From Nitrospirota bacterium (GTDB lineage Bacteria; Nitrospirota; Leptospirillia; Leptospirillales; Leptospirillaceae): 12,146 nucleotides of DNA. The notes under the pieces were generated by a model. That model searched no databases and was not told the origin of the DNA. It saw only the letters and a list, made by a program, of their open reading frames with translations. Numbering within the stretch: position 1 is the stretch's first letter; every line of letters starts with the position of its first letter. Below are positions 1 through 6,386 of the stretch, piece by piece. The position numbers and the translations under genes were made by a program. The DNA is taken from NCBI GenBank assembly GCA_021828525.1, contig JAJZGM010000021.1, positions 1 through 12,146 of the forward strand, in the 5' to 3' direction.

Positions 1-2
1 TT

Positions 3-425
3 CCCTCTCCCCGGGCCGCCCTCGACGGTTCTCCCTTGCCGGGCGAGACCCCGACATACGGCTCCCGGAGCAGGGATTTTGGTATTGCAGAAGGGCCCCT
101 CCCGGATCCGGACAGTCCAGTCCGGGGAAGGCCCTTTCAGGTCGTTCTGCATTCCGTTCTTGGTGAGTTCCTGAGGCCCTCTTCAAGGGCCTGGATCCCG
201 ACAAACGAAACCCCTTTCAAGAATTACCCGGCAGAGAGTCTGTCCGGCAAACGGGGACCCTCTTCAACGGAGGCCCTCCCGCTCCTCTTGCCGGACGGGT
301 GGGCGCCGGGGATTGATCCCCCTGGTGGAAAGCCCGTCCCTGTCCGCGCAAGTATGTACGGGCCTTTGGTGAATCTCCAAATCCGGCGAGAGGGGCCCGA
401 GGCTTCGAATCAGGCCCTTGGGTGA
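3..425 (+). CDS. Unassigned open frame, possible 3' end of an upstream gene (partial)
   Basis: This frame is open from the window edge to a TGA at 423-425, about 140 codons, with no visible start that can be trusted (an in-frame TTG at 36 is the first candidate). The translation is rich in Pro, Ser and Gly and matches no family I recognise. In particular the conserved C-terminal hook-length domain of FliK is not visible. Third codon positions are moderately GC-rich but less clearly so than in the flagellar genes downstream. A small GC hairpin follows the stop at 432-444, which weakly supports a real gene end here. In DNA this GC-rich, an open frame of this length can occur by chance. The minus-strand frames over the same stretch are shorter and no more convincing. 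Confidence 0.3.
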   Translation, partial: PSPRAALDGSPLPGETPTYGSRSRDFGIAEGPLPDPDSPVRGRPFQVVLHSVLGEFLRPSSRAWIPTNETPFKNYPAESLSGKRGPSSTEALPLLLPDGWAPGIDPPGGKPVPVRASMYGPLVNLQIRREGPEASNQALG

Positions 426-431
426 TCTTTC

Positions 432-444
432 CGGCCGGGGGCCG
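432..444 (+). terminator. Possible weak terminator hairpin
   Basis: CGGCC (432-436) can pair with GGCCG (440-444) across a 3-nt GGG loop, 6 nt after the TGA at 423-425. The only T-run nearby (ATTTTT, about 457-462) is more than 10 nt downstream, so this is not a classic intrinsic terminator. It could mark the end of the upstream transcription unit or be incidental GC-rich sequence. Confidence 0.25.
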
Positions 445-533
445 TTGGGAAGATTCGATTTTTCATCCAAAACCAAGGACCCATTTCTTCGACTCCTGAA
501 TGTCCCCCTTTATCTTCCGGACCGTCATAATTG

Positions 534-549
534 TGGCACTTCTTCGGCA
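534..549 (+). promoter_or_regulatory. Weaker sigma-54-like element
   Basis: TGGCACTTCTTCGGCA has a perfect -24 half (TGGCAC) and the GG/GC pair 10 nt apart, but the -12 half reads CGGC instead of TTGC. It lies about 170 nt upstream of the strong promoter. It could be a secondary promoter, a non-productive sigma-54 binding site, or chance. Confidence 0.25.
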
Positions 550-610
550 TCCTCCAATGCGGACCTTTCCTGAATTCCATGAATTTCCCTGATTCTTGGC
601 CAGATAGAAA

Positions 611-631
611 GACAGGAATTTTTTTCCTGTC
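611..631. repeat. Inverted repeat upstream of the sigma-54 promoter, candidate activator site
   Basis: GACAGGAA (611-618) is repeated in inverse as TTCCTGTC (624-631) around a TTTTT centre. It is centred about 110 nt upstream of the predicted start (near 731), a usual position for a sigma-54 enhancer-binding activator. As RNA it would form a hairpin with the T-run in its loop rather than after the stem, so a terminator is less likely. Confidence 0.4.
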
Positions 632-704
632 CAGAGGTGAAGGAATTTCCGAAAATCCGGGTCATAGGCAGGTATTATATTGATTTATAAGGAAATTCTT
701 AAAA

Positions 705-720
705 TGGCACGAGCATTGCT
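705..720 (+). promoter_or_regulatory. Sigma-54 (RpoN) promoter of the flgF operon
   Basis: TGGCACGAGCATTGCT matches the sigma-54 consensus TGGCACG-N4-TTGCW at every defined position, with the essential GG (706-707) and GC (718-719) exactly 10 nt apart. The predicted start is near 731, which leaves an untranslated leader of only about 17 nt; the Shine-Dalgarno AAGGAGG (734-740) sits almost at the 5' end. Sigma-54 control of rod, ring and hook genes is common in polar-flagellate bacteria and needs an enhancer-binding ATPase (FleQ/FlrC/FlgR type) encoded elsewhere. Confidence 0.9.
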
Positions 721-747
721 TGGCTCAGAAGGCAAGGAGGACCTTCG

Positions 748-1548
748 ATGAGACGCGCCGAATTCGCACTTGTGTCAGGAGCCCAGGGACAGGAAAAGAT
801 GATCGATGTCCTGTCGAACAACCTGGCCAATGTGAATACCCCTGGATTCCGGAAGGACCGGGTGACCTTCAGGACCTACCTCCCCCATCGGGAATATCTT
901 CACAGAACCCCGTCCGATCGTCCGGGATTCCGGATGACACCCTTCGGGACCTTTCCAACCCCCTGGGGAATGGCCGGATCCGACATCCCCCATGCCGGAG
1001 TCGACCGGATCTATGTGCGCTACGAGGAAGGAGAGTTCCAGGGAACCGGAAATCCCCTCGACGTCGCCCTGTCGGGAAAGGGTTTTCTGACGGTCCGCAC
1101 GGCGGGCGGGACATTCCTGACCCGGAACGGACACCTGACACTCGATTCGCAGGGACATCTGATGACACACGAAGGTCATCCTGTCCTGGATCCTTCCGGG
1201 AAGCCCATTCTTCTTCCTCCGACCTCCCGGGAAAAAATTCATATCGACGGATCCGGAAAGGTCTTTTCCGGAGATCAGATGATGGGGCAGATCGGAATCT
1301 TCGAACCCGCCGGGGGCAATGACAGCCTGGTCAAAGTGGGGGAAGGTCTCTTTTATTCCCCGGAAGGTCTCCAAAAAGGTGAAGCCCGGGTCAACTCCGG
1401 GGGAGTGGAAGGATCGAACGTGAAGGGAACCTCCGAGATGGTCCGGATGATTCAGGGGATGCGAACCTATCAGACGGATCTTCAGGCACTCCATACCCTG
1501 AACGATCTGACGAACCGGACCGTCAACGACATGACAGTGATCGCCTAA
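748..1548 (+). CDS. flgF: Flagellar proximal rod protein FlgF
   Basis: FlgF is a rod subunit spanning the periplasm between the MS-ring and the distal rod. The 266-residue product has the rod/hook N-terminal signature NNLANVNTPGF at residues 24-34, a central region with NPLDVALSGKGF typical of FlgF/FlgG, and the C-terminal heptad helix with MVRMIQGMRTYQTDLQAL near residues 231-250. The length is normal for the family. The ATG follows AAGGAGG by 7 nt and is the first gene after the sigma-54 promoter. FlgG follows after 20 nt. FlgF and FlgG are paralogues; I call this one FlgF because the next gene is the better FlgG match and because the order flgF-flgG is standard. An alternative start is unlikely, since the N-terminal helix begins directly at this Met. 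Confidence 0.93.
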   Translation: MRRAEFALVSGAQGQEKMIDVLSNNLANVNTPGFRKDRVTFRTYLPHREYLHRTPSDRPGFRMTPFGTFPTPWGMAGSDIPHAGVDRIYVRYEEGEFQGTGNPLDVALSGKGFLTVRTAGGTFLTRNGHLTLDSQGHLMTHEGHPVLDPSGKPILLPPTSREKIHIDGSGKVFSGDQMMGQIGIFEPAGGNDSLVKVGEGLFYSPEGLQKGEARVNSGGVEGSNVKGTSEMVRMIQGMRTYQTDLQALHTLNDLTNRTVNDMTVIA

Positions 1549-1568
1549 GCGATCGGAGAGGAGAATCC

Positions 1569-2354
1569 ATGTTTCGAGCCCTCTGGACCGCTGCCTCCGG
1601 AATGGAGACGCATCAGTCCAACCTCGATGTCATCACCAACAATCTCGCAAACGTGAATACCACGGGATACAAACGCCAGCGGGCGAATTTCCAGGATCTG
1701 ATGTACCAGACCATGATCCCGGCCGGAGAGGCACAGTCGATCGAGGGAAATCAGGTCCCCACCGGTCTCCAGGTCGGAATGGGAAGCCGCCTGGCCTCGG
1801 TCCAGAAGGTCTTCCTCCAGGGGTCGCTCAGAACGACCAACAATCCCCTTGATGTCGCGATCCAGGGGAATGGTCTGTTGGTCGTGAAACTGCCGGACGG
1901 AAGGCAGGCCTATACCCGGGACGGGACCTTCAACATCGACAGCAAGGGGCGGATGGTCACACCGGATGGCCTGACGACCGATCCCCAGATCGTCGTTCCC
2001 AAAAATGCCAAGTCGGTCCACATCTCTCCGGACGGGGAGGTGACGGCCACTGTTGCCGGGCAGATGGCCCCTCTCAGATTGGGACAGCTCGTTCTGGCCC
2101 AATTCATCAATCCGGCGGGACTCGAGGCCCGGGGAAACAATCTCTTCATGGAGACGGCCGCCTCAGGCAAGCCGTCACTCTCCAGTCCCGGCGTCAACGG
2201 GGCCGGCCATCTCCAGTCGGGCTTTCTTGAGGCGTCGAATGTCAATGTGGCCGAAGAGCTTGTCAACATGGTGATCGGCCAGCGGGCCTACCAGATGGAT
2301 GCCTCGGCGATCCGCACCGTCAACCGGATGCTGGGCTACACCGCCACCCTATAG
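1569..2354 (+). CDS. flgG: Flagellar distal rod protein FlgG
   Basis: FlgG forms the distal rod that passes through the P- and L-rings and carries the hook. The product has 261 residues, the usual FlgG size. It starts with the characteristic MFRALWTAASGM, carries NNLANVNTTGYKR at residues 24-36, has a central NNPLDVAIQGNGLL segment, and ends with VNVAEELVNMVIGQRAYQMD near residues 224-244 plus a final hydrophobic helix. The Shine-Dalgarno GGAGAGGAG lies just upstream of the ATG. It is 20 nt after flgF and 8 nt before flgA, so co-translation within one operon is very likely. Confidence 0.97.
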   Translation: MFRALWTAASGMETHQSNLDVITNNLANVNTTGYKRQRANFQDLMYQTMIPAGEAQSIEGNQVPTGLQVGMGSRLASVQKVFLQGSLRTTNNPLDVAIQGNGLLVVKLPDGRQAYTRDGTFNIDSKGRMVTPDGLTTDPQIVVPKNAKSVHISPDGEVTATVAGQMAPLRLGQLVLAQFINPAGLEARGNNLFMETAASGKPSLSSPGVNGAGHLQSGFLEASNVNVAEELVNMVIGQRAYQMDASAIRTVNRMLGYTATL

Positions 2355-2362
2355 GAGTTGTC

Positions 2363-2989
2363 ATGCCGACTTGGATGTTTGTCGGGATTCTGGGAGCCAT
2401 GATCTTTCTGGTCTCCCCCGCTCCCGGAGGAGCGGAAGGCTCAGGAGAGGGCGTGTCGCTTCTCCGGGAGGGAACGGGGCTTCTGTCCTTTGACCGGCGG
2501 GAGATTGCGGCGCGGGTCCGGAAGGATCTCGGGCTGTCCCCCGATGCCCGGGTCGAGATCGGGAGCCTTCCCCGGCATTTTCATGGGCCCCTGGGGAACA
2601 ACCTTTCGGCCCGGATGACGGAGGAGGGGCGTCAGGCGGGCGGGAGGTACATCTTTCTGCTCAATATCCTGGCAGGGGGAGTGGCCCGGGAGTCCTTTTA
2701 TATTCCCGTCAAAGTCACGGGAGGAGCATTGAATCATTCGAGGCCTCCCGGAACGGAGATGACAGAGAACGTCAAGGAGGGGGAGGGGTCCCTGGTCCAT
2801 TCGGGGGACACGGTGCGCGTGACGGTGATGGGTGCGGGGTTTCTGATCCGTTTCTCCGGAATCGCCCAGGGAAGAGGGTTTGCGGGAGAGAGGATTCCCG
2901 TGATCAATCCCGTCTCGGGACGAAGTCTGACAGGACTTGTGACGGGCCATGACCAGGTCGTGATCCGTCTCTCCGGGAGTCCGTCGTGA
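2363..2989 (+). CDS. flgA: P-ring assembly chaperone FlgA (short form)
   Basis: FlgA is the periplasmic chaperone for P-ring (FlgI) assembly. The 208-residue product has an N-terminal signal peptide (hydrophobic core at about residues 5-18, likely cleavage near 24-26). Its C-terminal SAF/chaperone region at about residues 146-203 shows the family pattern VHSGDTVRVTV, then SGIAQGRGFAGERIPVIN, then LTGLVTGHDQVVI. The middle appears shortened: the hinge segment with the usual 'RG-x-x-hydrophobic' motif that precedes the C-terminal domain in typical FlgA is not evident between residues 118 and 145. The Shine-Dalgarno AGGAG overlaps the flgG stop codon. The gene overlaps flgH by 4 nt (GTGA). The position between flgG and flgHI supports the assignment. 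Confidence 0.85.
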   Translation: MPTWMFVGILGAMIFLVSPAPGGAEGSGEGVSLLREGTGLLSFDRREIAARVRKDLGLSPDARVEIGSLPRHFHGPLGNNLSARMTEEGRQAGGRYIFLLNILAGGVARESFYIPVKVTGGALNHSRPPGTEMTENVKEGEGSLVHSGDTVRVTVMGAGFLIRFSGIAQGRGFAGERIPVINPVSGRSLTGLVTGHDQVVIRLSGSPS

Positions 2990-3579
2990 CGGCGAGGGCC
3001 GCAATGACCTGTCGTCTTGCGAGCCTTTTTTTGATTTTGGTCCTGGGAGGGTGCGTAAAGACTCCTCCCCCGACGCCGGTCACCTATGAGGACGGGGCCC
3101 CCCATCCCCTCCCTCCCGTCCCCAGGGAAAGGGCTTTCGACGGATCCCTGTATGCGCCGGGAGGTCTGGGAGACCTGGCCTCCGACCACGTGGCCCTCTC
3201 ACAGGGAGATCCTGTGATCATCCGGTTCGGACTGAAGAATGGTTACCCGGGGATTCCCCAGGGGCGGGTGACACGCCTGGTGGGTCAGGTGGTGCGGGTG
3301 GAATCCTCCGGGAGTCTCCTCGTGTCGGCCCAGAGGTCCATCAGGGACAGTTCGGGAGTCCGAAGGGTCGTTCTTGTGGGCCGGGTGGCCAATGGATCCA
3401 TCGAAACGGGTAACGAGGTCCCCGTCTCCCTGGTCTCCATGCTCAGGTTTCGGTCAGACAGCCCCTCTGACCATAAAAAGGCTCCGAACTTCCAGCCTCC
3501 CGGAATTCCGGGAAAGGCCGCGGTTCCTCCGGTGGGTTCCGGAGGCCAAAAGAGGAAAGGGCAAGGAAGGACGCCATGA
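2986..3579 (+). CDS. flgH: Flagellar L-ring lipoprotein FlgH
   Basis: FlgH forms the outer-membrane L-ring bushing around the rod. The 197-residue product has a lipoprotein signal with the lipobox LGGC (Cys23 from the GTG start), then a Pro-rich linker, FDGSLYAPG (the GSLY/GSLF motif common in FlgH) and a beta-rich region to about residue 165. The tail is basic and Pro/Gly-rich. It is shorter than the usual ~220-230 residues, and the conserved C-terminal glycine-rich end of typical FlgH is weak or absent. The GTG start overlaps the flgA stop (GTGA) and has GGGAG 6 nt upstream. An ATG at 3004 would give a shorter but also functional-looking signal (Cys17). It overlaps flgI by 4 nt (ATGA). The call rests on lipobox, motif and position between flgA and flgI. 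Confidence 0.82.
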   Translation: MTARAAMTCRLASLFLILVLGGCVKTPPPTPVTYEDGAPHPLPPVPRERAFDGSLYAPGGLGDLASDHVALSQGDPVIIRFGLKNGYPGIPQGRVTRLVGQVVRVESSGSLLVSAQRSIRDSSGVRRVVLVGRVANGSIETGNEVPVSLVSMLRFRSDSPSDHKKAPNFQPPGIPGKAAVPPVGSGGQKRKGQGRTP

Positions 3580-4661
3580 GCAAGGTTAAAGTGAGAGGGG
3601 CCGGAATCGCGCTCCTCCTGATCCTTGAGGTGTTTTTTTCCGGGACATGGCGGGCGGCCTGTGCGGAGCGGATCGGGGATATCGCCCGGGTTCAGGGAAT
3701 GACCGACAACCTTCTGGTCGGCTACGGCCTCGTCATCGGCCTTCCCGGAACGGGGGACACAAGCCGGAGTCCGTTCACCCGCCAATCCCTCGTGTCGGCT
3801 CTCACCAGACTTGGGGTCAATGCCAGGGCCCTGTCGTCGGCCATCAAGGGACGTAACGTGGCCGCGGTCATGGTCACGGCCCGCCTCTCTCCCTTTCAAA
3901 GAAAAGGGGCCCGATTTTCCGTCCGGGTGGCCTCCATAGGAGACGCCACATCGCTTCAGGGAGGAACGCTCCTGCTTGCTTCCCTCAAGGCCCCGAACGG
4001 CCAAGTTTATGGTACAGCCCAGGGACCCGTCAATGCCGATGCCCCGGGAAGGATCGGGGAGAATGTCCGGAATTCGGATCCGCCTGAAGGAAAGCGGACG
4101 AGCGGGATGGTCTCGGAAGGAGGGCTCGTTGTTACAGGGGTTCCGGTCCCCTTCAATGGACGCCATCATCTGTGGATTAGCCTGGACAAGGCAAATTTCA
4201 CCACGGCTGCGAGGATTGCCAGGGCCATCAACGCAGCAATGGGAGGCCGTCCGGCGGTGGCCCAGGATGGCCGGAGCGTTCAGGTCTCGATCCCGGAGGA
4301 ATCACGGGGAGAGGTTGTGGGGTATATGGCTCGCATCCTGAACCTGCCGGTCACACCCGACCGGGCTCCCCTGGTCGTGATCAACCAGCAGACAGGCACG
4401 ATCGTCATCGGCCGGGGTGTGGAGGTTTCGGAGTGTGCCGTCAGCCACAGGGATCTCTCGGTGGTTGTCACCGGAAAGAGAGTCGTCTCTCCCGCTCCCG
4501 ACCGGAGCATTCCCCTCACGTATGTGCCCAGAACGGTGACCCTTCGTTCACTGGTGACAGCCCTTTCCACGCTGGGAACCCGGACGGGGGACATGATCGC
4601 GATCCTGGAGGCGCTCAAGGCATCAGGCGCCCTCGAGGCTGAAATCCGGATCGTCGGGTAG
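3576..4661 (+). CDS. flgI: Flagellar P-ring protein FlgI
   Basis: FlgI polymerises into the P-ring in the periplasm around the distal rod, assisted by FlgA. The 361-residue product has a Sec signal peptide (basic start, hydrophobic core at about residues 10-23, AxA-type cleavage ending in ACA at 28-30). Highly conserved family sequence follows: ERIGDIARVQGMTDNLLVGY, GLVIGLPGTGD, NVAAVMVTARLSPF, and C-terminal VTLRSLVTALSTLG with AILEALKASGALEAEI. The length is normal. The start overlaps the flgH stop (ATGA), which implies translational coupling. The Shine-Dalgarno of flgJ overlaps its TAG. Together with flgH it shows that the host has an outer membrane. Confidence 0.97.
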   Translation: MSKVKVRGAGIALLLILEVFFSGTWRAACAERIGDIARVQGMTDNLLVGYGLVIGLPGTGDTSRSPFTRQSLVSALTRLGVNARALSSAIKGRNVAAVMVTARLSPFQRKGARFSVRVASIGDATSLQGGTLLLASLKAPNGQVYGTAQGPVNADAPGRIGENVRNSDPPEGKRTSGMVSEGGLVVTGVPVPFNGRHHLWISLDKANFTTAARIARAINAAMGGRPAVAQDGRSVQVSIPEESRGEVVGYMARILNLPVTPDRAPLVVINQQTGTIVIGRGVEVSECAVSHRDLSVVVTGKRVVSPAPDRSIPLTYVPRTVTLRSLVTALSTLGTRTGDMIAILEALKASGALEAEIRIVG

Positions 4662-4670
4662 GAGGCCACA

Positions 4671-5039
4671 ATGAGGTTCGAAAGGCTTCCCGGAATTGCT
4701 GGCGGGCCCGGAGAGAAATTGCCTCCGGAGGCTCCGGTCCGAAACGGGTCGAAGGAGGATCCTCTCGCAAAGGCGGCCCGGAAATTCGAAGCGATGGTTG
4801 TGGAGGGGATGGTTCGCGAAATGTGGAAAACCATCCCGTTTTCGAAAGAGGAAAGCGGCTCTCCGGGCCTTTCCATTGCCCAGGAAATGTATCAGAAGGA
4901 GTTGTCAAAGGAGCTGGTGGGTGCGGGAGGATTCGGACTCGCCCGGCAGATTGTCGAAGATACCCGGAAAGGCGAGGGATTGCCGGAAGTCCCATCTCCG
5001 GCCCCGGTTCGTCCGAGCGTATTATCCGTCACTGTATAG
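4671..5039 (+). CDS. flgJ: Rod-binding protein, FlgJ N-terminal domain only
   Basis: The 122-residue product corresponds to the FlgJ rod-binding (rod-cap) domain, best seen at about residues 34-96: AARKFEAMVVEGMVREMWKT, SPGLSIAQEMYQKELSKEL, then GGFGLARQIV. It helps the rod assemble in the periplasm. The C-terminal muramidase (beta-N-acetylglucosaminidase) domain found in enterobacterial FlgJ is absent. This single-domain form is common outside Gammaproteobacteria and implies that a separate peptidoglycan hydrolase opens the wall. The ATG is preceded by AGGAGG that overlaps the flgI stop. The tail (residues 101-122) is Pro-rich and probably disordered. The next gene, flagellin 1, begins 10 nt after the stop. 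Confidence 0.9.
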   Translation: MRFERLPGIAGGPGEKLPPEAPVRNGSKEDPLAKAARKFEAMVVEGMVREMWKTIPFSKEESGSPGLSIAQEMYQKELSKELVGAGGFGLARQIVEDTRKGEGLPEVPSPAPVRPSVLSVTV

Positions 5040-5049
5040 GAGGTCAATC

Positions 5050-5910
5050 ATGAGTGGACTGGTCATCAACACCAACGCGGCGTCTCTGGGCGCCCAGTAT
5101 AACCTGAACGAAACCCAGAACCGGATCAACCAGACGATCAACCGCCTGTCGTCCGGCTACCGCGTGAATGCTCCTGCGGACGATCCGGCCGGGTATGCCA
5201 TCGGCCAGGTCATGGCTGCCTATATGAAATCCGTCCAGCAGGCCGTCCGGAATGCCAATGACGGAGCGAACCTGATCCAGACAGTCGGAGGGGCCCTTCT
5301 GACGGACAACGAAATCCTGATCAAGATGCGGTCCCTTGCCATCCAGGCGGCGAACGGGACCTATAGTCCGACCGATCTGTCGACGCTTCAGAACGAGTAC
5401 CAGAATCTCATGAGTGAAATCAACCGGATCGCCAAGGTGGCCAACTTCAACGGCCGCAAGGTGCTTGACGGAAGCCTCGAGAACGGCCTGACATTCCAGG
5501 TCGACGTCGGGACTCAGGGAGAAAACCGGCTCGTGATCGCCGTTCCTTCCATCAGCAGCGACGTCCTGGGGCTCTATAACGGGAGCACCCTCATCATGCC
5601 CCTCGGGATGACCTCGGTCATGAACGGCGACATGGCCTTGTCCGCCATCTCGGCTATCGATGGCGCGCTCGACGAGCTGAACCGTATCCAGGGAACCCTG
5701 GGCGCCTTCCAGCAGAGAATGACCTGGACGATCCGGAACCTGAACACGGCCCTTGTGAATATCGCCGCGACCAAGTCCCAGATCAAGGATGCCAACTTTG
5801 CCAAGGAGACCTCCCGATTCGTCAGGGACAGGATCCTCCAGCAGTCGGGAACGGCAGTGCTGGCCCAGGCCAACCAGATTCCCCAGGCCGCGATCAAGCT
5901 GATTCCCTAA
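5050..5910 (+). CDS. fliC: Flagellin 1 (short flagellin, paralogue of fliC2)
   Basis: This is a filament subunit of 286 residues with the conserved D0/D1 N-terminal part (NTNAASLGAQYNLNETQ, INRLSSGYRVN, ADDPAGYAI, RNANDGANLIQT) and the C-terminal D1/D0 part (LGAFQQRMTWTIRNLNTA, AKETSRFVRDRILQQSG, VLAQANQIPQAAIKLI). The variable D2/D3 region is nearly absent, so it is a minimal flagellin. It ends in Pro instead of the usual Arg or Gly. The start at 5050 is chosen because MSGLVIN is the conserved beginning and AGGAGG precedes it; the same frame runs further upstream into flgJ but has no flagellin sequence there. No sigma-28 promoter is visible in front of it, so it is probably transcribed with flgF-flgJ. 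It shares roughly half its residues with flagellin 2 by eye. Confidence 0.95.
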   Translation: MSGLVINTNAASLGAQYNLNETQNRINQTINRLSSGYRVNAPADDPAGYAIGQVMAAYMKSVQQAVRNANDGANLIQTVGGALLTDNEILIKMRSLAIQAANGTYSPTDLSTLQNEYQNLMSEINRIAKVANFNGRKVLDGSLENGLTFQVDVGTQGENRLVIAVPSISSDVLGLYNGSTLIMPLGMTSVMNGDMALSAISAIDGALDELNRIQGTLGAFQQRMTWTIRNLNTALVNIAATKSQIKDANFAKETSRFVRDRILQQSGTAVLAQANQIPQAAIKLIP

Positions 5911-5918
5911 GAAATTGC

Positions 5919-5926
5919 CAAGGATG
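5919..5926 (+). promoter_or_regulatory. CARGGATG motif just after flagellin 1, possible CsrA site
   Basis: CAAGGATG lies 8 nt after the flagellin 1 stop and matches the core of the CsrA consensus (RUACARGGAUGU). It is followed by a second GGA (5927-5929). It is upstream of the flgM sigma-28 promoter, so it would be in the 3' end of the flagellin 1 mRNA rather than in the flgM leader. A single short match may be chance. Confidence 0.25.
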
Positions 5927-5947
5927 GATTTGGGGAAATGACCCTGC

Positions 5948-5975
5948 TAAAGTCTGAGGTGTGAAATGCCGATAG
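5948..5975 (+). promoter_or_regulatory. Sigma-28 (FliA) promoter of the flgMNKL operon
   Basis: TAAA (5948-5951) is followed after 16 nt by GCCGATAG (5968-5975), close to the sigma-28 consensus TAAA-N15-GCCGATAA with one base extra in the spacer. It lies in the 108-nt gap between flagellin 1 and flgM, so the predicted leader of flgM is roughly 35-40 nt. Sigma-28 control of the gene for its own anti-sigma factor is a classic flagellar feedback. Confidence 0.8.
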
Positions 5976-6018
5976 ATGACTTGAGGGATTCTGTTTTCCA
6001 GATCCAAGGAGGATCAAT

Positions 6019-6363
6019 ATGAGTGACCCCAAGGTGACGCCTTCGGGATCGGCCCGGATCCCGGACCGGCCTGAAAAGCTGTCAAAAAAATCGGGTGTCG
6101 GCGAAACCGGCAATGATGGGAAGAAGGCTCCGGCCCAGGCGGCCCGTCTTGTGGAGTCCGACGTGCTGGAGATATCGGGACCGGCGAGACAGGTGGCCCG
6201 GTTGCGCGAGGAGTTGTCCAAAGTGCCCGAAGTTCGCGAGGAACGGATCGCCGAGTTGCGTGAGCGGATCAAGGACGGAACCTATTCTGTCCCCGCCAGC
6301 CTGGTGGCGAAAAAAATGATTGCATGGGGAAAAAACCACGGAGGAGCCTCCTCCGGCAGCTGA
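6019..6363 (+). CDS. flgM: Anti-sigma-28 factor FlgM
   Basis: FlgM binds and inhibits sigma-28 (FliA) until it is exported through the finished hook-basal body. The 114-residue product has a disordered N-terminal half rich in Pro, Ser and Lys, and a C-terminal sigma-binding region at about residues 46-102. That region holds the family pattern VREERIAELRERIKDGTY, then VPASLVAKKMI. The length is near the usual ~95-110. The start has GGAGG 6 nt upstream. A sigma-28 promoter lies about 45 nt in front, and flgN follows after 23 nt. The position next to flgN-flgK-flgL is the usual one. Confidence 0.93.
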   Translation: MSDPKVTPSGSARIPDRPEKLSKKSGVGETGNDGKKAPAQAARLVESDVLEISGPARQVARLREELSKVPEVREERIAELRERIKDGTYSVPASLVAKKMIAWGKNHGGASSGS

Positions 6364-6386
6364 AGCGACCGGGAAGGATCGGGACC

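Larger units (their letters stand above)
426..747 (+). promoter_or_regulatory. Intergenic upstream region of the flgF operon
   Basis: This 322-nt stretch holds no credible gene and is visibly richer in A and T than the rest of the window, as expected of a control region. It contains a weaker sigma-54-like element (534-549), three copies of the octamer GAATTTCC (581-588 and 643-650 direct, 691-698 inverted), an 8-bp inverted repeat (611-631), the strong sigma-54 promoter (705-720) and the flgF Shine-Dalgarno (AAGGAGG, 734-740). The repeats lie 30-150 nt upstream of the predicted transcription start, where NtrC/FleQ-type activators usually bind. Which activator acts here cannot be read from this window. 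Confidence 0.6.

Noticed and set aside
174..192. Hairpin AGGCCCT/AGGGCCT with 5-nt loop
   Set aside because: It has no T-run and lies inside the left-edge open frame. Such short GC stems are common in DNA of this composition.
733..738. CAAGGA in front of flgF (and CAAGGA at 6005-6010 in front of flgM) as CsrA sites
   Set aside because: Each is a single motif formed by an ordinary AAGGAGG Shine-Dalgarno preceded by C. No second site or supporting hairpin was seen, so chance is the simpler explanation.
775..1494. Long minus-strand open frames across the cluster (for example 775-1494, 7511-8272, 9154-10359)
   Set aside because: They are antisense shadows of flgF, flgK and the flgL to csrA-fliW region, with no family signatures; the + strand genes have full conserved motifs.
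4696..5049. Long N-terminal extension of flagellin 1 overlapping flgJ
   Set aside because: It is the other-frame reading of flgJ; the flagellin begins at 5050 after AGGAGG.
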